From Serratia sp. Ag1 (GTDB taxonomy: Bacteria > Pseudomonadota > Gammaproteobacteria > Enterobacterales > Enterobacteriaceae), in the NCBI RefSeq assembly GCF_000743355.1, contig NZ_JQEI01000035.1, positions 62,001-126,000 of the forward strand: a DNA stretch of 64,000 bases. The letters run 5' to 3'. Position numbers and translations under genes: made by a program. Within the stretch, counting starts at the first letter, position 1; each line of letters begins with the position of its first letter. Below are positions 9,601 to 15,633 of the stretch, piece after piece. A model generated the notes under the pieces. That model ran no database searches. It was given only the letters and a program-made list of their open reading frames with translations, and was not told the DNA's origin.

Positions 9601-9736
9601 CCAGCTCGGCATCTTCAATTTTGTTTTCCAGATCGCGCAGCGCCCGGGCGTCGTTCTTCGCTTCAAAATAAATAAAAAGGGAAGGTTTGCCGGATTTCTG
9701 TTTTGCCTTGAGATAATAGGCATACACGTTTTGCAT
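6647..9736 (-). CDS. recE: RecE-like exodeoxyribonuclease VIII
   Basis: 1029 aa, longer than E. coli RecE (866 aa). The N-terminal ~90 residues resemble the RecE start (DLPTEGEFCEKWCDRYCLGE). A variable middle part follows. The nuclease domain starts near residue 615 (YHAANGISSTMLKDSLVSLL, FGSLLHLLVLEPEKL) and ends with the catalytic strand region RIRPDLEID...RIAIDLKT, whose Asp, Asp and Lys match the PDDEXK residues of RecE. It degrades 5' strands of duplex ends for RecT. About 150 residues containing imperfect repeats are inserted between the two halves of the nuclease core. Confidence 0.92.
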   Translation of the reverse strand: MQNVYAYYLKAKQKSGKPSLFIYFEAKNDARALRDLENKIEDAELDPKEYFKPVRTDFPVFDDLPTEGEFCEKWCDRYCLGENGQTWEQIATEAGQQLSQKTTKSPAKDEAMYFAKDFDRHTISAAVWLLGRDSHQMTKEQLQAATALLMDDAQRYPQNVIMALSNIRIAGCTFHEAAVAVIAAMKTIWPPFDKAPELGKLSQFATEYLSARVEDRQSIISKWQTAPTAAPAPKPELPRTSTGALAGTGEKPAYGTPTASFAELETVVYLAHFPSDFNIGNPPGSIINAVGEAKKRKDKSPVTWFGMLRETPGILDFSREAIGLLIRNAPENIHMTPGALRSYINANLIEIDEKTAKAETHAQTQPLPQSETCSLADEQHSNETLAGATASAGDAALAGELTNHLPSFEGEKEEVDAIEDLEPTTRYAWLRREILAALEGKTSVMGVDDVKELVAKTGDLNHAYLARLLAKEIEPCDPFKQLAADEVHHLTCDVLESWTNSKEESCQFINERVEYYLSEKSKGNGVSDTESGSLKKVGKGLYDVSTLFAESPLAGVVVDGSAAANDVREFLDTPKEEPAQNDTPTLADTQPEEPEVTDEQLHFEPGRYTDIRNDAYHAANGISSTMLKDSLVSLLYYFARHVEGSIARQQTEAFIFGSLLHLLVLEPEKLESEFSIEPLIPEGAFTDTASMRTFIDKHNASLPKMTDSDTLRAVIEEYNATLPTPHALGGNAEEIGQFYTLLPVGFQRIGEDQKPTATAMKACIKEYNATLPTPLKTSGSREALLEQLAIIDPEFVKLELAIPAPLAVSGSKEDMAARIKSVLPNAVFADELFNIWRSSSDQRQKITQQQMLLAKEIQRALFNHSLAGPMLLNPQRATEVSYFGVDEETGLEVRIRPDLEIDTGTRRIAIDLKTVSMPYVKQDNLRYRLHREIIERDYHMSAGMYCDVGMFDQFFWIFVNKEPGYHWVAVVEASTDELDLGRAIYKRQLRAIRNAMDTGIWPEPITEVFTDTLTEYELSQLKELSGATL
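7385..7660 (-). repeat. Imperfect internal repeats in recE
   Basis: Three copies encode variants of I-x-E/K-Y/H-N-A-T/S-L-P (IDKHNASLP, IEEYNATLPTP, IKEYNATLPTP). The last two are followed by G-rich turns and helices, and TSGSREALLEQL and VSGSKEDMAARI look like the second half of a SAP motif. At DNA level, two copies share GGTGTCGGCAG-GT-GCGTTATA on the plus strand (near 7420 and 7562). They lie inside the nuclease domain. Confidence 0.75.
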
Positions 9737-9754
9737 TGTGCAATTCTCCTGAAT

Positions 9755-9799
9755 TTAGGTAGAATGCCAACCGATCAGTGATCTGCTTCGGCTGGTCAT
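9755..9799 (-). CDS. Possible 14-codon leader ORF before recE
   Basis: A 14-codon ORF starts at 9799 behind TAACCGGAGCATAACCA, nearly the same initiation sequence that serves genes at 13350 and 16390. It ends 19 bp before the recE start. It may be a translated leader or simply a decayed gene start; there is no protein evidence. Confidence 0.3.
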   Translation of the reverse strand: MTSRSRSLIGWHST

Positions 9800-9895
9800 T
9801 GGTTATGCTCCGGTTATTGGGGGTGGTTCCCCGGTAACCCGTCGCCGGGACGTTAAACCGGTAGATTGGCCCGCCTTGTGCGGGCCTTTTTACTT

Positions 9896-10126
9896 TCAAT
9901 CGTCGTAACTACGGTTGCAGTGAGGGCAGAAACAAATAACCTTTCTTCCGGCCTCTTCAACAGATATGCCAGTGCTACGTTCGGGCGATCCGTGTTTCTC
10001 GTAGATATTTCTCTTACAGCGCCAGCACACCCCACTCAACGGGGCGAAGTGTGGTGCATTTATTTTTTTGCAATATTCAGCCTGCGCTTTCTGTGCGGCA
10101 GCGGGCGAAAATACTTTTTCCAGCAT
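9896..10126 (-). CDS. Small zinc-ribbon-like phage protein
   Basis: 76 aa with two CxxC pairs (GVCWRCKR and CFCPHCNRSY), typical of a small zinc-binding domain. A strong GGAGG site lies before the ATG. Similar short proteins occur in the leftward operons of lambdoid prophages; the function is not established. It is the gene before recE in the leftward operon. Confidence 0.7.
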   Translation of the reverse strand: MLEKVFSPAAAQKAQAEYCKKINAPHFAPLSGVCWRCKRNIYEKHGSPERSTGISVEEAGRKVICFCPHCNRSYDD

Positions 10127-10191
10127 GGGTGGCCTCCATTAATTCAATAACGCCCATTACGCCGGACCAGCGGGGTAATGGGCGGTGCAGA

Positions 10192-10482
10192 TTAGTGAAG
10201 GGACGACACGCTGATGCTCAACCCACAAATATCTTTTTTTGTGAGCGGGGTGATTTCTTCATCGGGAGGAATGCGCTCAAAACGGCGAATCACGCGTTCA
10301 ATCGCGCATACGGCGCAATCTTGATAGCCAATATCTTTGCCGTTGTGAGTGATAGCAAAATACTGCTGATTCTGATGTTCGTTTTCTGGAGTGGTGATAT
10401 AACCAGCCGTTTCGCCATTGCTAATAACGCGTGCAATATTGCCGTTTAATTTCTTCAGGCTGAAAATAATATTCTTGGTCAT
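10192..10482 (-). CDS. Hypothetical phage protein
   Basis: 96 aa, no recognised domain; a cysteine pair in QDCAVCAIERVIRRF and a basic N-terminus. It has a clear initiation region (AACGGAGCATTACC before the ATG), a variant of the recurrent initiation sequence in this prophage. It is co-oriented with the leftward recombination operon and 66 bp from the next gene. Confidence 0.6.
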   Translation of the reverse strand: MTKNIIFSLKKLNGNIARVISNGETAGYITTPENEHQNQQYFAITHNGKDIGYQDCAVCAIERVIRRFERIPPDEEITPLTKKDICGLSISVSSLH

Positions 10483-10682
10483 GGTAATGCTCCGTTATTT
10501 GGGTAAAGGGATCCTGCGGCTAAAATAATTAGCCGTTGGGAAGTTTTTATTAAGATGCTGCATTGTGGTGGCCGGTGCTGATATCCCGGCTTGTTGTCAC
10601 TTAGGCGCTTTGCCTGCGCATTCACCACAACGGAAAGAGCATTAATCGGTTCAGGGAGGTCTTCTTGAGTTTCCTTCGCCAC
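10479..10682 (-). CDS. Doubtful small ORF in the leftward operon
   Basis: 67 codons from a GTG, ending in a 4-bp overlap with the start of the next gene, which favours translation. It overlaps an alternative 59-codon ORF (10622-10801) in another frame, and only one of the two 5' parts is likely to be real. The ribosome site is weak. No family is recognised. Confidence 0.35.
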   Translation of the reverse strand: MAKETQEDLPEPINALSVVVNAQAKRLSDNKPGYQHRPPQCSILIKTSQRLIILAAGSLYPNNGALP

Positions 10683-10801
10683 AGAAAAATGCTCTTACCT
10701 GTTGTGTGCTGGTCTTTCCCAGCGGTCAGTCGGTTACGTTTCCGGCGTCGCATTACCCGCTTCTGCGAGTGGGTGTTAGCGACCGTTCCCTGGTGCTGCA
10801 T
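10622..10801 (-). CDS. Possible small Arg/Lys-rich protein
   Basis: 59 codons starting 2 bp after the stop of the preceding gene. The product is strongly basic (QKRVMRRRKRNRL, LWRRKLKKTSL), which would suit nucleic-acid binding. No clear ribosome site is seen, but translation could be coupled. It competes with the ORF at 10479-10682 for the overlapping stretch. Confidence 0.4.
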   Translation of the reverse strand: MQHQGTVANTHSQKRVMRRRKRNRLTAGKDQHTTGKSIFLWRRKLKKTSLNRLMLFPLW

Positions 10802-10803
10802 TT

Positions 10804-10998
10804 TCAGTGGGTGCCAGCCGGTTCAAACTCTGGCGGTATACCTGGTGCTTCGAATGGCTTTCTGATTGCCCGAAGGTTGCCTATGGGTTCGAACCGGTAG
10901 ACGCTGCGCACGTAATCGAACAATGCAACCCATGGTGCGCCAGTGCGCTTATTGCGTAACGCTATTGCTTTGCTACTAAATGGGACGATGTTTGTCAT
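10804..10998 (-). CDS. Small phage protein
   Basis: 64 aa (starts MTNIVPFSSKAIALRNKR), no known domain. The ribosome site GAGGAAG is well placed before the ATG. It is among the first genes of the leftward early operon, where small host-takeover proteins are often found. It overlaps the end of a shorter ORF at 10976-11113. Confidence 0.55.
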   Translation of the reverse strand: MTNIVPFSSKAIALRNKRTGAPWVALFDYVRSVYRFEPIGNLRAIRKPFEAPGIPPEFEPAGTH

Positions 10999-11113
10999 AG
11001 GGCTTCCTCTCAGACAATCCCTTCGATTGGTAATTGGTTATGCTCGCCGCTTTACACCCGGCCGGTGGAACGTTTACACCTGCTGCTGATTTCACTTCCA
11101 CAGTCGCCGTCAT
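10976..11113 (-). CDS. Possible 45-aa first gene of the leftward operon
   Basis: 45 codons from the ATG at 11113 (MTATVEVKSAAGVNVPPAGC), ending inside the next gene. Its codons are used as in neighbouring phage genes, and short genes of this sort open the leftward operons of many lambdoid phages. The ribosome site is poor, so confidence is low. Confidence 0.4.
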   Translation of the reverse strand: MTATVEVKSAAGVNVPPAGCKAASITNYQSKGLSERKPYDKHRPI

Positions 11114-11270
11114 GTTCTTACGCCTCGGGCTGGCTACTTGGCTTTGGCAAAACACGAAGTAACTCGGGGTATTGCTTCGTGGGGTTTCTGCCTTAGCGGC
11201 TGCTTGATGGATTAAGTAAACAATATCTTTACCATTTGATCAAGTGAATTTTATTTAATTTTGAGAGGGC
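11114..11270 (-). promoter_or_regulatory. Region upstream of the leftward early operon
   Basis: No gene is seen here. It contains an inverted repeat CACGAAG...CTTCGTG at about 11149-11178 and an AT-rich stretch at 11215-11262 with the palindrome TTGATCAA. It should hold the leftward early promoter; a TTGATC hexamer on the minus strand is a possible -35, but I cannot fix the -10. No copies of the repressor operators seen at 12532 and 12580 were found here. Confidence 0.45.
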
Positions 11271-11300
11271 ACAAAAAAACCGCCTCAGGAGGGCGGTTTG
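11271..11300 (-). terminator. Second terminator of the repressor operon
   Basis: On the minus strand AAACCGCC-CTCCTGA-GGCGGTTT is followed by seven T. It lies 70-100 bp after the last gene of the repressor operon, in tandem with the terminator at 11331, and shields the leftward early operon from repressor-operon transcription. Confidence 0.85.
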
Positions 11301-11330
11301 ATTGGGGTTGGTTGCTTGGGAGAGTGGTTG

Positions 11331-11358
11331 GCACAAAAAACCGGCGCGGGGCCGGGAT
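11331..11358 (-). terminator. First terminator of the repressor operon
   Basis: On the minus strand CCGG-CCCCGCG-CCGG is followed by six T, about 10 bp after the stop codon of the membrane-protein gene. The flank GGCACAAAAAA is shared with the second terminator, suggesting duplication. Confidence 0.75.
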
Positions 11359-11368
11359 GATGTAGAGT

Positions 11369-11683
11369 TTATTGCGTAAAAGCTTTAATTATTGCTGGTA
11401 TTGCGGGTATCAGTTGTGCAAACACAACGGCGCCAACGACCCAAAGAATTATACTGGTTTTAGCATCGCTGACGTCAGATTTCGTTGCATAGTTAGACCT
11501 AATGACGGCAACGTCAGTTTTCATGCTTTGCACGTCATCTTCAAGTTTTTTGATTCTGCTGAGCATGTCATCACCCCCACCGTTACCATCGCCATATGAA
11601 GGAGTATGGCTGTTTCCAGTCGTTGTTGCAATGCTGTCACTGGAGGAAGGAACGCTATACAAATGCCTATTAGCATTACTCAT
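11369..11683 (-). CDS. Coiled-coil protein with C-terminal membrane anchor, rexB position
   Basis: 104 aa from the ATG at 11683, whose A is the last base of the upstream TAA (TAATG), so translation is coupled. A Ser/Gly-rich start is followed by a coiled coil (MLSRIKKLEDDVQSMKTDVAVI, about residues 39-70) and one hydrophobic segment near the end (IILWVVGAVVFAQLIPAIPAI). It is the last gene of the operon cI - 145-aa gene - this gene, the layout of lambda cI-rexA-rexB. There is no sequence similarity to RexB that I can see; a superinfection-exclusion role is inference from position and architecture. Confidence 0.7.
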   Translation of the reverse strand: MSNANRHLYSVPSSSDSIATTTGNSHTPSYGDGNGGGDDMLSRIKKLEDDVQSMKTDVAVIRSNYATKSDVSDAKTSIILWVVGAVVFAQLIPAIPAIIKAFTQ

Positions 11684-12120
11684 TATTGCTGCGCCTCCGT
11701 GTGAGAGACGTAGAAATAACACTCACCCATGGTGACTGGCTCCCCAACCTTAACGCCATGTTCACTCTTAAATATTCGAATGATCACGCGATAAACCCCT
11801 TCTTTGTCAAGATTTACCGAGCTGGCAAGCATGGAGTAAATGCTAAGCTGCTGATCGTCGCCAACCTTTTCACCATATAGATATTCAGCCCGTCCATCTG
11901 TTATTTCATCAGGATTAGCGAGATCATCAGTGTGATTGATGTCGACCTCAGTGAAGTAGCTTTCGGTACTACTGAACATTATGCCAACAGTGATGGCCAT
12001 AAGGTGTTTTTCACCTTTACGGTTTAAATGCATAGAGATTTCAGGTCGGTAAATGCCATTCGTAGCCATTCCAGGGCGCATAAGTGTTGGGAAAACGAAA
12101 GCTATTTTTTCAACTGCCAT
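11683..12120 (-). CDS. Unknown lysogen-expressed protein, rexA position
   Basis: 145 aa, predicted mostly beta structure, no signal peptide or membrane helix and no family I recognise (motifs MHLNRKGEKHLMAITVGIMF and GVYRVIIRIFKSEHGVKV). It lies 24 bp downstream of the repressor gene on the same strand and is coupled to the membrane-anchored gene after it. It should be transcribed from the repressor promoter in the lysogen. A soluble sensor paired with a membrane partner is a common layout for phage exclusion, but this is not shown here. Confidence 0.7.
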   Translation of the reverse strand: MAVEKIAFVFPTLMRPGMATNGIYRPEISMHLNRKGEKHLMAITVGIMFSSTESYFTEVDINHTDDLANPDEITDGRAEYLYGEKVGDDQQLSIYSMLASSVNLDKEGVYRVIIRIFKSEHGVKVGEPVTMGECYFYVSHTEAQQ

Positions 12121-12144
12121 ATTATATCCTTCCCCAAATTAGCC

Positions 12145-12522
12145 TCATTCACTACCTTTCGCCCTTCTGCGAACGTATCTCTCCACGAACTCATCCAGCT
12201 CTTTCAGCCGAGCGCCAAAGACGGCGAGCATGTTTCTTTGCTCGGGTTCTGGGAGCTGGCGATAGAGCTTGAGCAGTTCCATTTCATCAGCGCTAAGGCC
12301 GGTCTCCTCGACACTTTCACCGTATAGCCATGCAACGGAAACCCCCGCAGCTTCTGCTATGGCAAGTGCTGATTTTTTGCTAATTGTCCCTGTTCTAAAC
12401 CAGCCGCTTACCGCTTGCTTACTAACCCCTGCGATGCGGGCCATATCAGTTTTGGATATACCTTTCTGGTTTATTTCAGTGAGCCTGCTAACCAGGTCAG
12501 GGCGTTCGGTTTTAGTCGTCAT
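12145..12522 (-). CDS. CI-like phage repressor (short form)
   Basis: 125 aa with an N-terminal HTH_3/XRE domain (SKTDMARIAGVSKQAVSGWF, about residues 23-42) and a short helical tail. It lacks the S24 peptidase domain of lambda CI, so induction would not go through RecA-stimulated self-cleavage; RacR of the Rac prophage is similar in position and type. It is divergent from the Cro-like gene. The predicted promoter places the transcript start at or within 1 nt of the ATG, so its mRNA is probably leaderless, like lambda cI from PRM. Confidence 0.85.
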   Translation of the reverse strand: MTTKTERPDLVSRLTEINQKGISKTDMARIAGVSKQAVSGWFRTGTISKKSALAIAEAAGVSVAWLYGESVEETGLSADEMELLKLYRQLPEPEQRNMLAVFGARLKELDEFVERYVRRRAKGSE

Positions 12523-12625
12523 AGGCTTTATTGTAAATCATTGCTTTACATCCGCAATGACTTGATTGCTTGATCATTTGGTAAATAAATGCTTTACTTT
12601 CGCCGTAACCCATACGGAGGTCGTA
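12523..12625. promoter_or_regulatory. Immunity switch: divergent promoters and operators
   Basis: Two similar inverted repeats, TGTAAA-tcattgc-TTTACA (12532-12550) and GTAAA-taaatgc-TTTAC (12581-12597), lie 48 bp apart and are likely repressor/Cro operators. A third, different repeat GCAAT-gacttg-ATTGC (12554-12569) lies between. Rightward promoter: TTGATC (12570-12575), 17-bp spacer, TTTACT (12593-12598), overlapping the second operator. Leftward promoter: TTGCGG, 16-bp spacer, TACAAT (minus strand, 12530-12535), overlapping the first operator. Promoter and operator calls are from sequence only. Confidence 0.75.
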
Positions 12626-12862
12626 ATGACTGGTATCAACAACGCAATCCGCAAACACGGAAATGCAAATACGCTAGGCAAGGCATTAGGCGTAAGCCGA
12701 ATGGCTGTTTGCCTGTGGAAAAAAAACGGCGTCCCCCCTGATAGGGTGCTCTCCATTTTCCAAGTAACGGGCGTCACTCCCCACGAGTTGCGCCCCGATC
12801 TTTACCCAAACCCAACAGACGGCCTACCACCAGGCCAGCAAGATAGCACTGGTAGCGCCTAA
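12626..12862 (+). CDS. Cro-like / YdaS-family regulator
   Basis: 78 aa; the ATG at 12626 follows an ACGGAGG ribosome site, so longer upstream starts are not needed. It is a YdaS-type helix-turn-helix (NTLGKALGVSRMAVCLWKKN, then PPDRVLSIFQVTGVTPHELR). In Rac-like prophages this gene is divergent from the repressor and followed by ydaT; it acts as the Cro equivalent. First called an antitoxin, it is better understood as a phage switch regulator. Confidence 0.85.
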   Translation: MTGINNAIRKHGNANTLGKALGVSRMAVCLWKKNGVPPDRVLSIFQVTGVTPHELRPDLYPNPTDGLPPGQQDSTGSA

Positions 12863-12872
12863 GGACTGATAT

Positions 12873-13334
12873 ATGGAAATCAAACACGAACACCTCCGCG
12901 ATGCGCTGCGCGGTTGGGCCACGGAGTTAACCCAGCGTACTGTAACGGCGGAGATCACCCGCGCCTATTTTGCTCTGGACCTGAACCGGCCACATCTGGA
13001 GCGGATAGAACAGGCCGACGGCACAGTGGATTTCGATGCTTGGCGCAACAACAAACAGCGAATTTTCCGCTGGCTCGACAGTGACACCGAACGCGCCCGG
13101 CAAAAAATCAGGCTGCTGCAACCGGCAATTCTGGCAGCTCTGCCAGCGGAATTGCGCGCCCGCCTGGTTGCCGGAACGAGCATCAGTTATCTCGCAATTC
13201 GCGCACTGAAAGAGCATCAGGATGTTGTCGCTGCAGCGTTGCTCAATGCATCACGTGTGGATTTTGAAAGAGAGTGCGATGAGGCGGAACGCAGCTTGCG
13301 TGAGCTACGGCAAGCCTATTCGGCACTGCATTAA
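12873..13334 (+). CDS. YdaT-family regulator (CII position)
   Basis: 153 aa. The start MEIKHEHLRDALRGWA and ITRAYFAL match E. coli Rac YdaT (MKIKHEHIRMAMNAWA...ITKAYFEL), and IFRWLDSDTE matches its IFRWVEKDT. YdaT proteins are DNA-binding tetramers taken to be functional counterparts of CII, though overexpression is toxic in E. coli. The gene follows the Cro-like gene with 10 bp between them (AAGGACTG ribosome site). Confidence 0.85.
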   Translation: MEIKHEHLRDALRGWATELTQRTVTAEITRAYFALDLNRPHLERIEQADGTVDFDAWRNNKQRIFRWLDSDTERARQKIRLLQPAILAALPAELRARLVAGTSISYLAIRALKEHQDVVAAALLNASRVDFERECDEAERSLRELRQAYSALH

Positions 13335-13349
13335 CCGGAGCATAAACCA

Positions 13350-13595
13350 ATGGCTAGATTTTCCAGAGAACAGATTGAAGCGCAAATCCGCGACCAGCTG
13401 GTGCGAGATGGATTTTCCGCTGACGTGGCGCGTTCTGCCGCAATGCGCGGTGCTGAGCACTACACATCGCGCCCAAACGCGTCGATCGCCAGCAGCTTGG
13501 CGATAGCAAAAACATACGCCAAGCCCTTAAAGCGCGTCCGCGACAAGCCCGACCGCCCGCACGTTCCAGGGCGGCGTAAGGGGGCGTACCGATGA
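13350..13595 (+). CDS. Small phage protein of the early operon
   Basis: 81 aa, basic C-terminus (RDKPDRPHVPGRRKGAYR), no domain recognised. Its initiation region TAACCGGAGCATAAACCA before the ATG, which includes the stop codon of the previous gene, is identical to the one at 16372. Its stop overlaps the next short gene (ATGA). Confidence 0.65.
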   Translation: MARFSREQIEAQIRDQLVRDGFSADVARSAAMRGAEHYTSRPNASIASSLAIAKTYAKPLKRVRDKPDRPHVPGRRKGAYR

Positions 13596-13699
13596 GGCTG
13601 AGAAAATTAACCCTCGGGGCATGGCTGTTTGTCGGTGCCAATTTTTTGGCGCTAGTGATGAGTGTCTGGGCGCTCGTCATGGTGATTTATGGCCTTTGA
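13592..13699 (+). CDS. 35-aa single-pass membrane protein
   Basis: A 35-codon ORF starts in a 4-bp ATGA overlap with the preceding gene and ends 11 bp inside the methyltransferase gene. The product has a basic start (MRLRKL) and one hydrophobic helix (GAWLFVGANFLALVMSVWAL), a plausible inner-membrane protein. Overlap at both ends fits the tightly packed operon. Function is unknown. Confidence 0.6.
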   Translation: MRLRKLTLGAWLFVGANFLALVMSVWALVMVIYGL

Positions 13700-14771
13700 A
13701 AATCTCTTTCGCTGTTATGTCGGTGACTGCGTCGAGCTTATGCGTTCTATGCCTGAAAAAGCATTCCACACCTGCATAACCAGCCCGCCGTATTTCGGGC
13801 TGCGTGATTACGGCGTGGATGGGCAAATCGGTTTGGAGCCGACGCCAGAAGAATTCATCGAGATGTTGGTCGGCGTATTTCGCGAGGTTCGCCGCGTGCT
13901 GCGCGATGACGGCACGCTGTGGGTCAACATTGGTGATTCATACGCGACCGGTGGCCGGGGTGGTGGTGGCTCTTTCATGGATGCTCGGCGCGATGGTGCT
14001 TGGAAGGGGGAAAGTGCCGTTACTGGTTGGCGTTCGGCGCCATCAGGGATGAAGCATAAAGACCTCATAGGTATACCGTGGATGCTGGCTTTTGCATTGC
14101 GTGCTGACGGTTGGTATCTGCGCCAGGACATCATCTGGCACAAACCAAACCCGATGCCGGAAAGCGTGCGTGATCGTTGCACAAAGGCGCATGAGTACGT
14201 TTTTTTATTCAGCAAATCGCCGCGTTATTACTTCGATCATGATGCTTTCAAGGAGCCTGTGCAGTCCAACAAAGGGAATGCGAACAGCTTTCGCGGTGGG
14301 GCATACGTCAACGGTTCGACATTTAAAAATGCCCAGGGTGGTCACAGGACGGTGACTGGCAACACAAGGTCAAGGCGAGATTCTTTCAAGCGCAGTGATA
14401 GTAAACGCGGGCAAGCAATACCGGGTCAGGCGTACGGCACACACAGGGCCGAACGTGAAGAATCAACGTGGGATACGAACATGCGCAATCGCCGAAGCGT
14501 TTGGACGATCGCAACGCGACCGTTCAGAGGTGCGCACTTCGCGACTTTTCCGCCTGCATTGGTTGAACCGTGCATTCTAGCTGGTAGCCCGCCAGGTGGT
14601 GCCGTTTTGGATCCGTTCGGCGGCAGCGGCACATCTGCCGGAGTTGCGGTTGCGCACGGTAGAAAAGCTGTGCTGTGTGAGCTTAACCCGGATTATGCGG
14701 CGATGGTGCCGGGCAGGGTTAGCAGCATAGCAACCTCAATCAACAAAACGCGAATTACCAGGAACAGATAA
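13689..14771 (+). CDS. Orphan DNA methyltransferase (N4-cytosine/N6-adenine, beta class)
   Basis: 360 aa. The catalytic motif IV SPPY is at residues 32-35 and the AdoMet motif I DPFGGSGT at 308-315, the order of class beta enzymes; the target-recognition part lies between, with a less conserved Gly/Ser/Arg-rich stretch at about 190-260. No restriction endonuclease is near. It may protect phage DNA from host restriction or affect replication. Cytosine-N4 versus adenine-N6 cannot be decided from these motifs. The end overlaps the next gene by 1 bp. Confidence 0.9.
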   Translation: MAFENLFRCYVGDCVELMRSMPEKAFHTCITSPPYFGLRDYGVDGQIGLEPTPEEFIEMLVGVFREVRRVLRDDGTLWVNIGDSYATGGRGGGGSFMDARRDGAWKGESAVTGWRSAPSGMKHKDLIGIPWMLAFALRADGWYLRQDIIWHKPNPMPESVRDRCTKAHEYVFLFSKSPRYYFDHDAFKEPVQSNKGNANSFRGGAYVNGSTFKNAQGGHRTVTGNTRSRRDSFKRSDSKRGQAIPGQAYGTHRAEREESTWDTNMRNRRSVWTIATRPFRGAHFATFPPALVEPCILAGSPPGGAVLDPFGGSGTSAGVAVAHGRKAVLCELNPDYAAMVPGRVSSIATSINKTRITRNR

Positions 14772-15619
14772 TGGCGGTACTCCCGTACATGCAGTTTTAT
14801 GTTGCCGATTACCTGGCAGACACCATGCACCTCTCAACAGAGGAACACGGTGCGTACTTGCTGCTGATATTCAATTACTGGCAGACAGGTAAACCATTGC
14901 CAAAAAATAGACTTGCGGGAATAGCTCGTTTGTCCAACGACCGTTGGACGGATGTTGAACGGTCGTTGAACGAGTTTTTTATTGATGATGGAAATACGTG
15001 GACTCACCAGCGAATTGAGCGCGATTTACTCTCTGTAAAAGGGGCTCAATCGCAAAGAAGTGAGGCCGGGAAAAAATCAGCACAAAAGCGAGCGGAGAAA
15101 AAAACCAAGGAAAATCAACCCAAATCCAACGACCGTTCAACGACCGATGAACGAAATAGCAACGACCGTTCAACGAATAAAGATCCAGATAAAGATCTAA
15201 ATACAGATCTAAAAGATCAAACCCCACATATCGCGGGCGCGTGCGAAAACGGGCCATCACCAGATGAGTCACCACCTCAAGAACTCGATGACGTTTTCTG
15301 GACGGATGACCCCACCGTTAAATTCCCGATGGCCACCACCTGGCAGCCATCACCGGATTTCAAGCGACGCGCTGCCGTATGGGGAAATATTCTTGATGGC
15401 CCAGACCCTGGGTATTCCCCTCAGGAACTGGCGAGCTTCACGACGTACTGGAAAGCGGAGGGTAAGGCGTTTCACCACGTTCAGTGGGAGCAAAAATTTT
15501 CACGACATCTGGCAAGCCAGCGTGGCGGATCCCCACCGGGAGCCAAGCCTAAACGCCAACGTCAGGGGGCTTTTGAACCTTCAGGCAACTACGGCGAAAA
15601 ACCGCCGGAATTTAACTAA
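14771..15619 (+). CDS. YdaU-like replication protein (DUF1376)
   Basis: 282 aa. Residues ~1-85 are a DUF1376 domain (YMQFYVADYLADTMHLSTEE, GAYLLLIFNYWQTGKPLPKN), as in YdaU of Rac; a long hydrophilic linker rich in Asn, Asp and Lys follows, then a C-terminal domain with FTTYWKAEGKAFHHVQWEQK, similar to the ends of phage replication initiators. It probably takes the place of lambda O, working with the DnaC-like protein encoded next. The middle contains repeated GACCGTTCAACG-type segments (ERSLNE, NDRSTT, NDRSTN). Confidence 0.8.
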   Translation: MAVLPYMQFYVADYLADTMHLSTEEHGAYLLLIFNYWQTGKPLPKNRLAGIARLSNDRWTDVERSLNEFFIDDGNTWTHQRIERDLLSVKGAQSQRSEAGKKSAQKRAEKKTKENQPKSNDRSTTDERNSNDRSTNKDPDKDLNTDLKDQTPHIAGACENGPSPDESPPQELDDVFWTDDPTVKFPMATTWQPSPDFKRRAAVWGNILDGPDPGYSPQELASFTTYWKAEGKAFHHVQWEQKFSRHLASQRGGSPPGAKPKRQRQGAFEPSGNYGEKPPEFN

Positions 15620-15633
15620 CCATGAGGTGAACC

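Noticed and set aside
9868..9891. Plus-strand terminator GGCCCGC-CTTGT-GCGGGCC with T run
   Set aside because: No plus-strand gene precedes it; on the minus strand, where the operon runs, it has no T run. Kept only as a hairpin in the recE leader region.
12873..13334. YdaS-YdaT as a toxin-antitoxin pair
   Set aside because: Position opposite the repressor and known properties of the family fit Cro/CII-type regulators better; toxicity reported is on overexpression.
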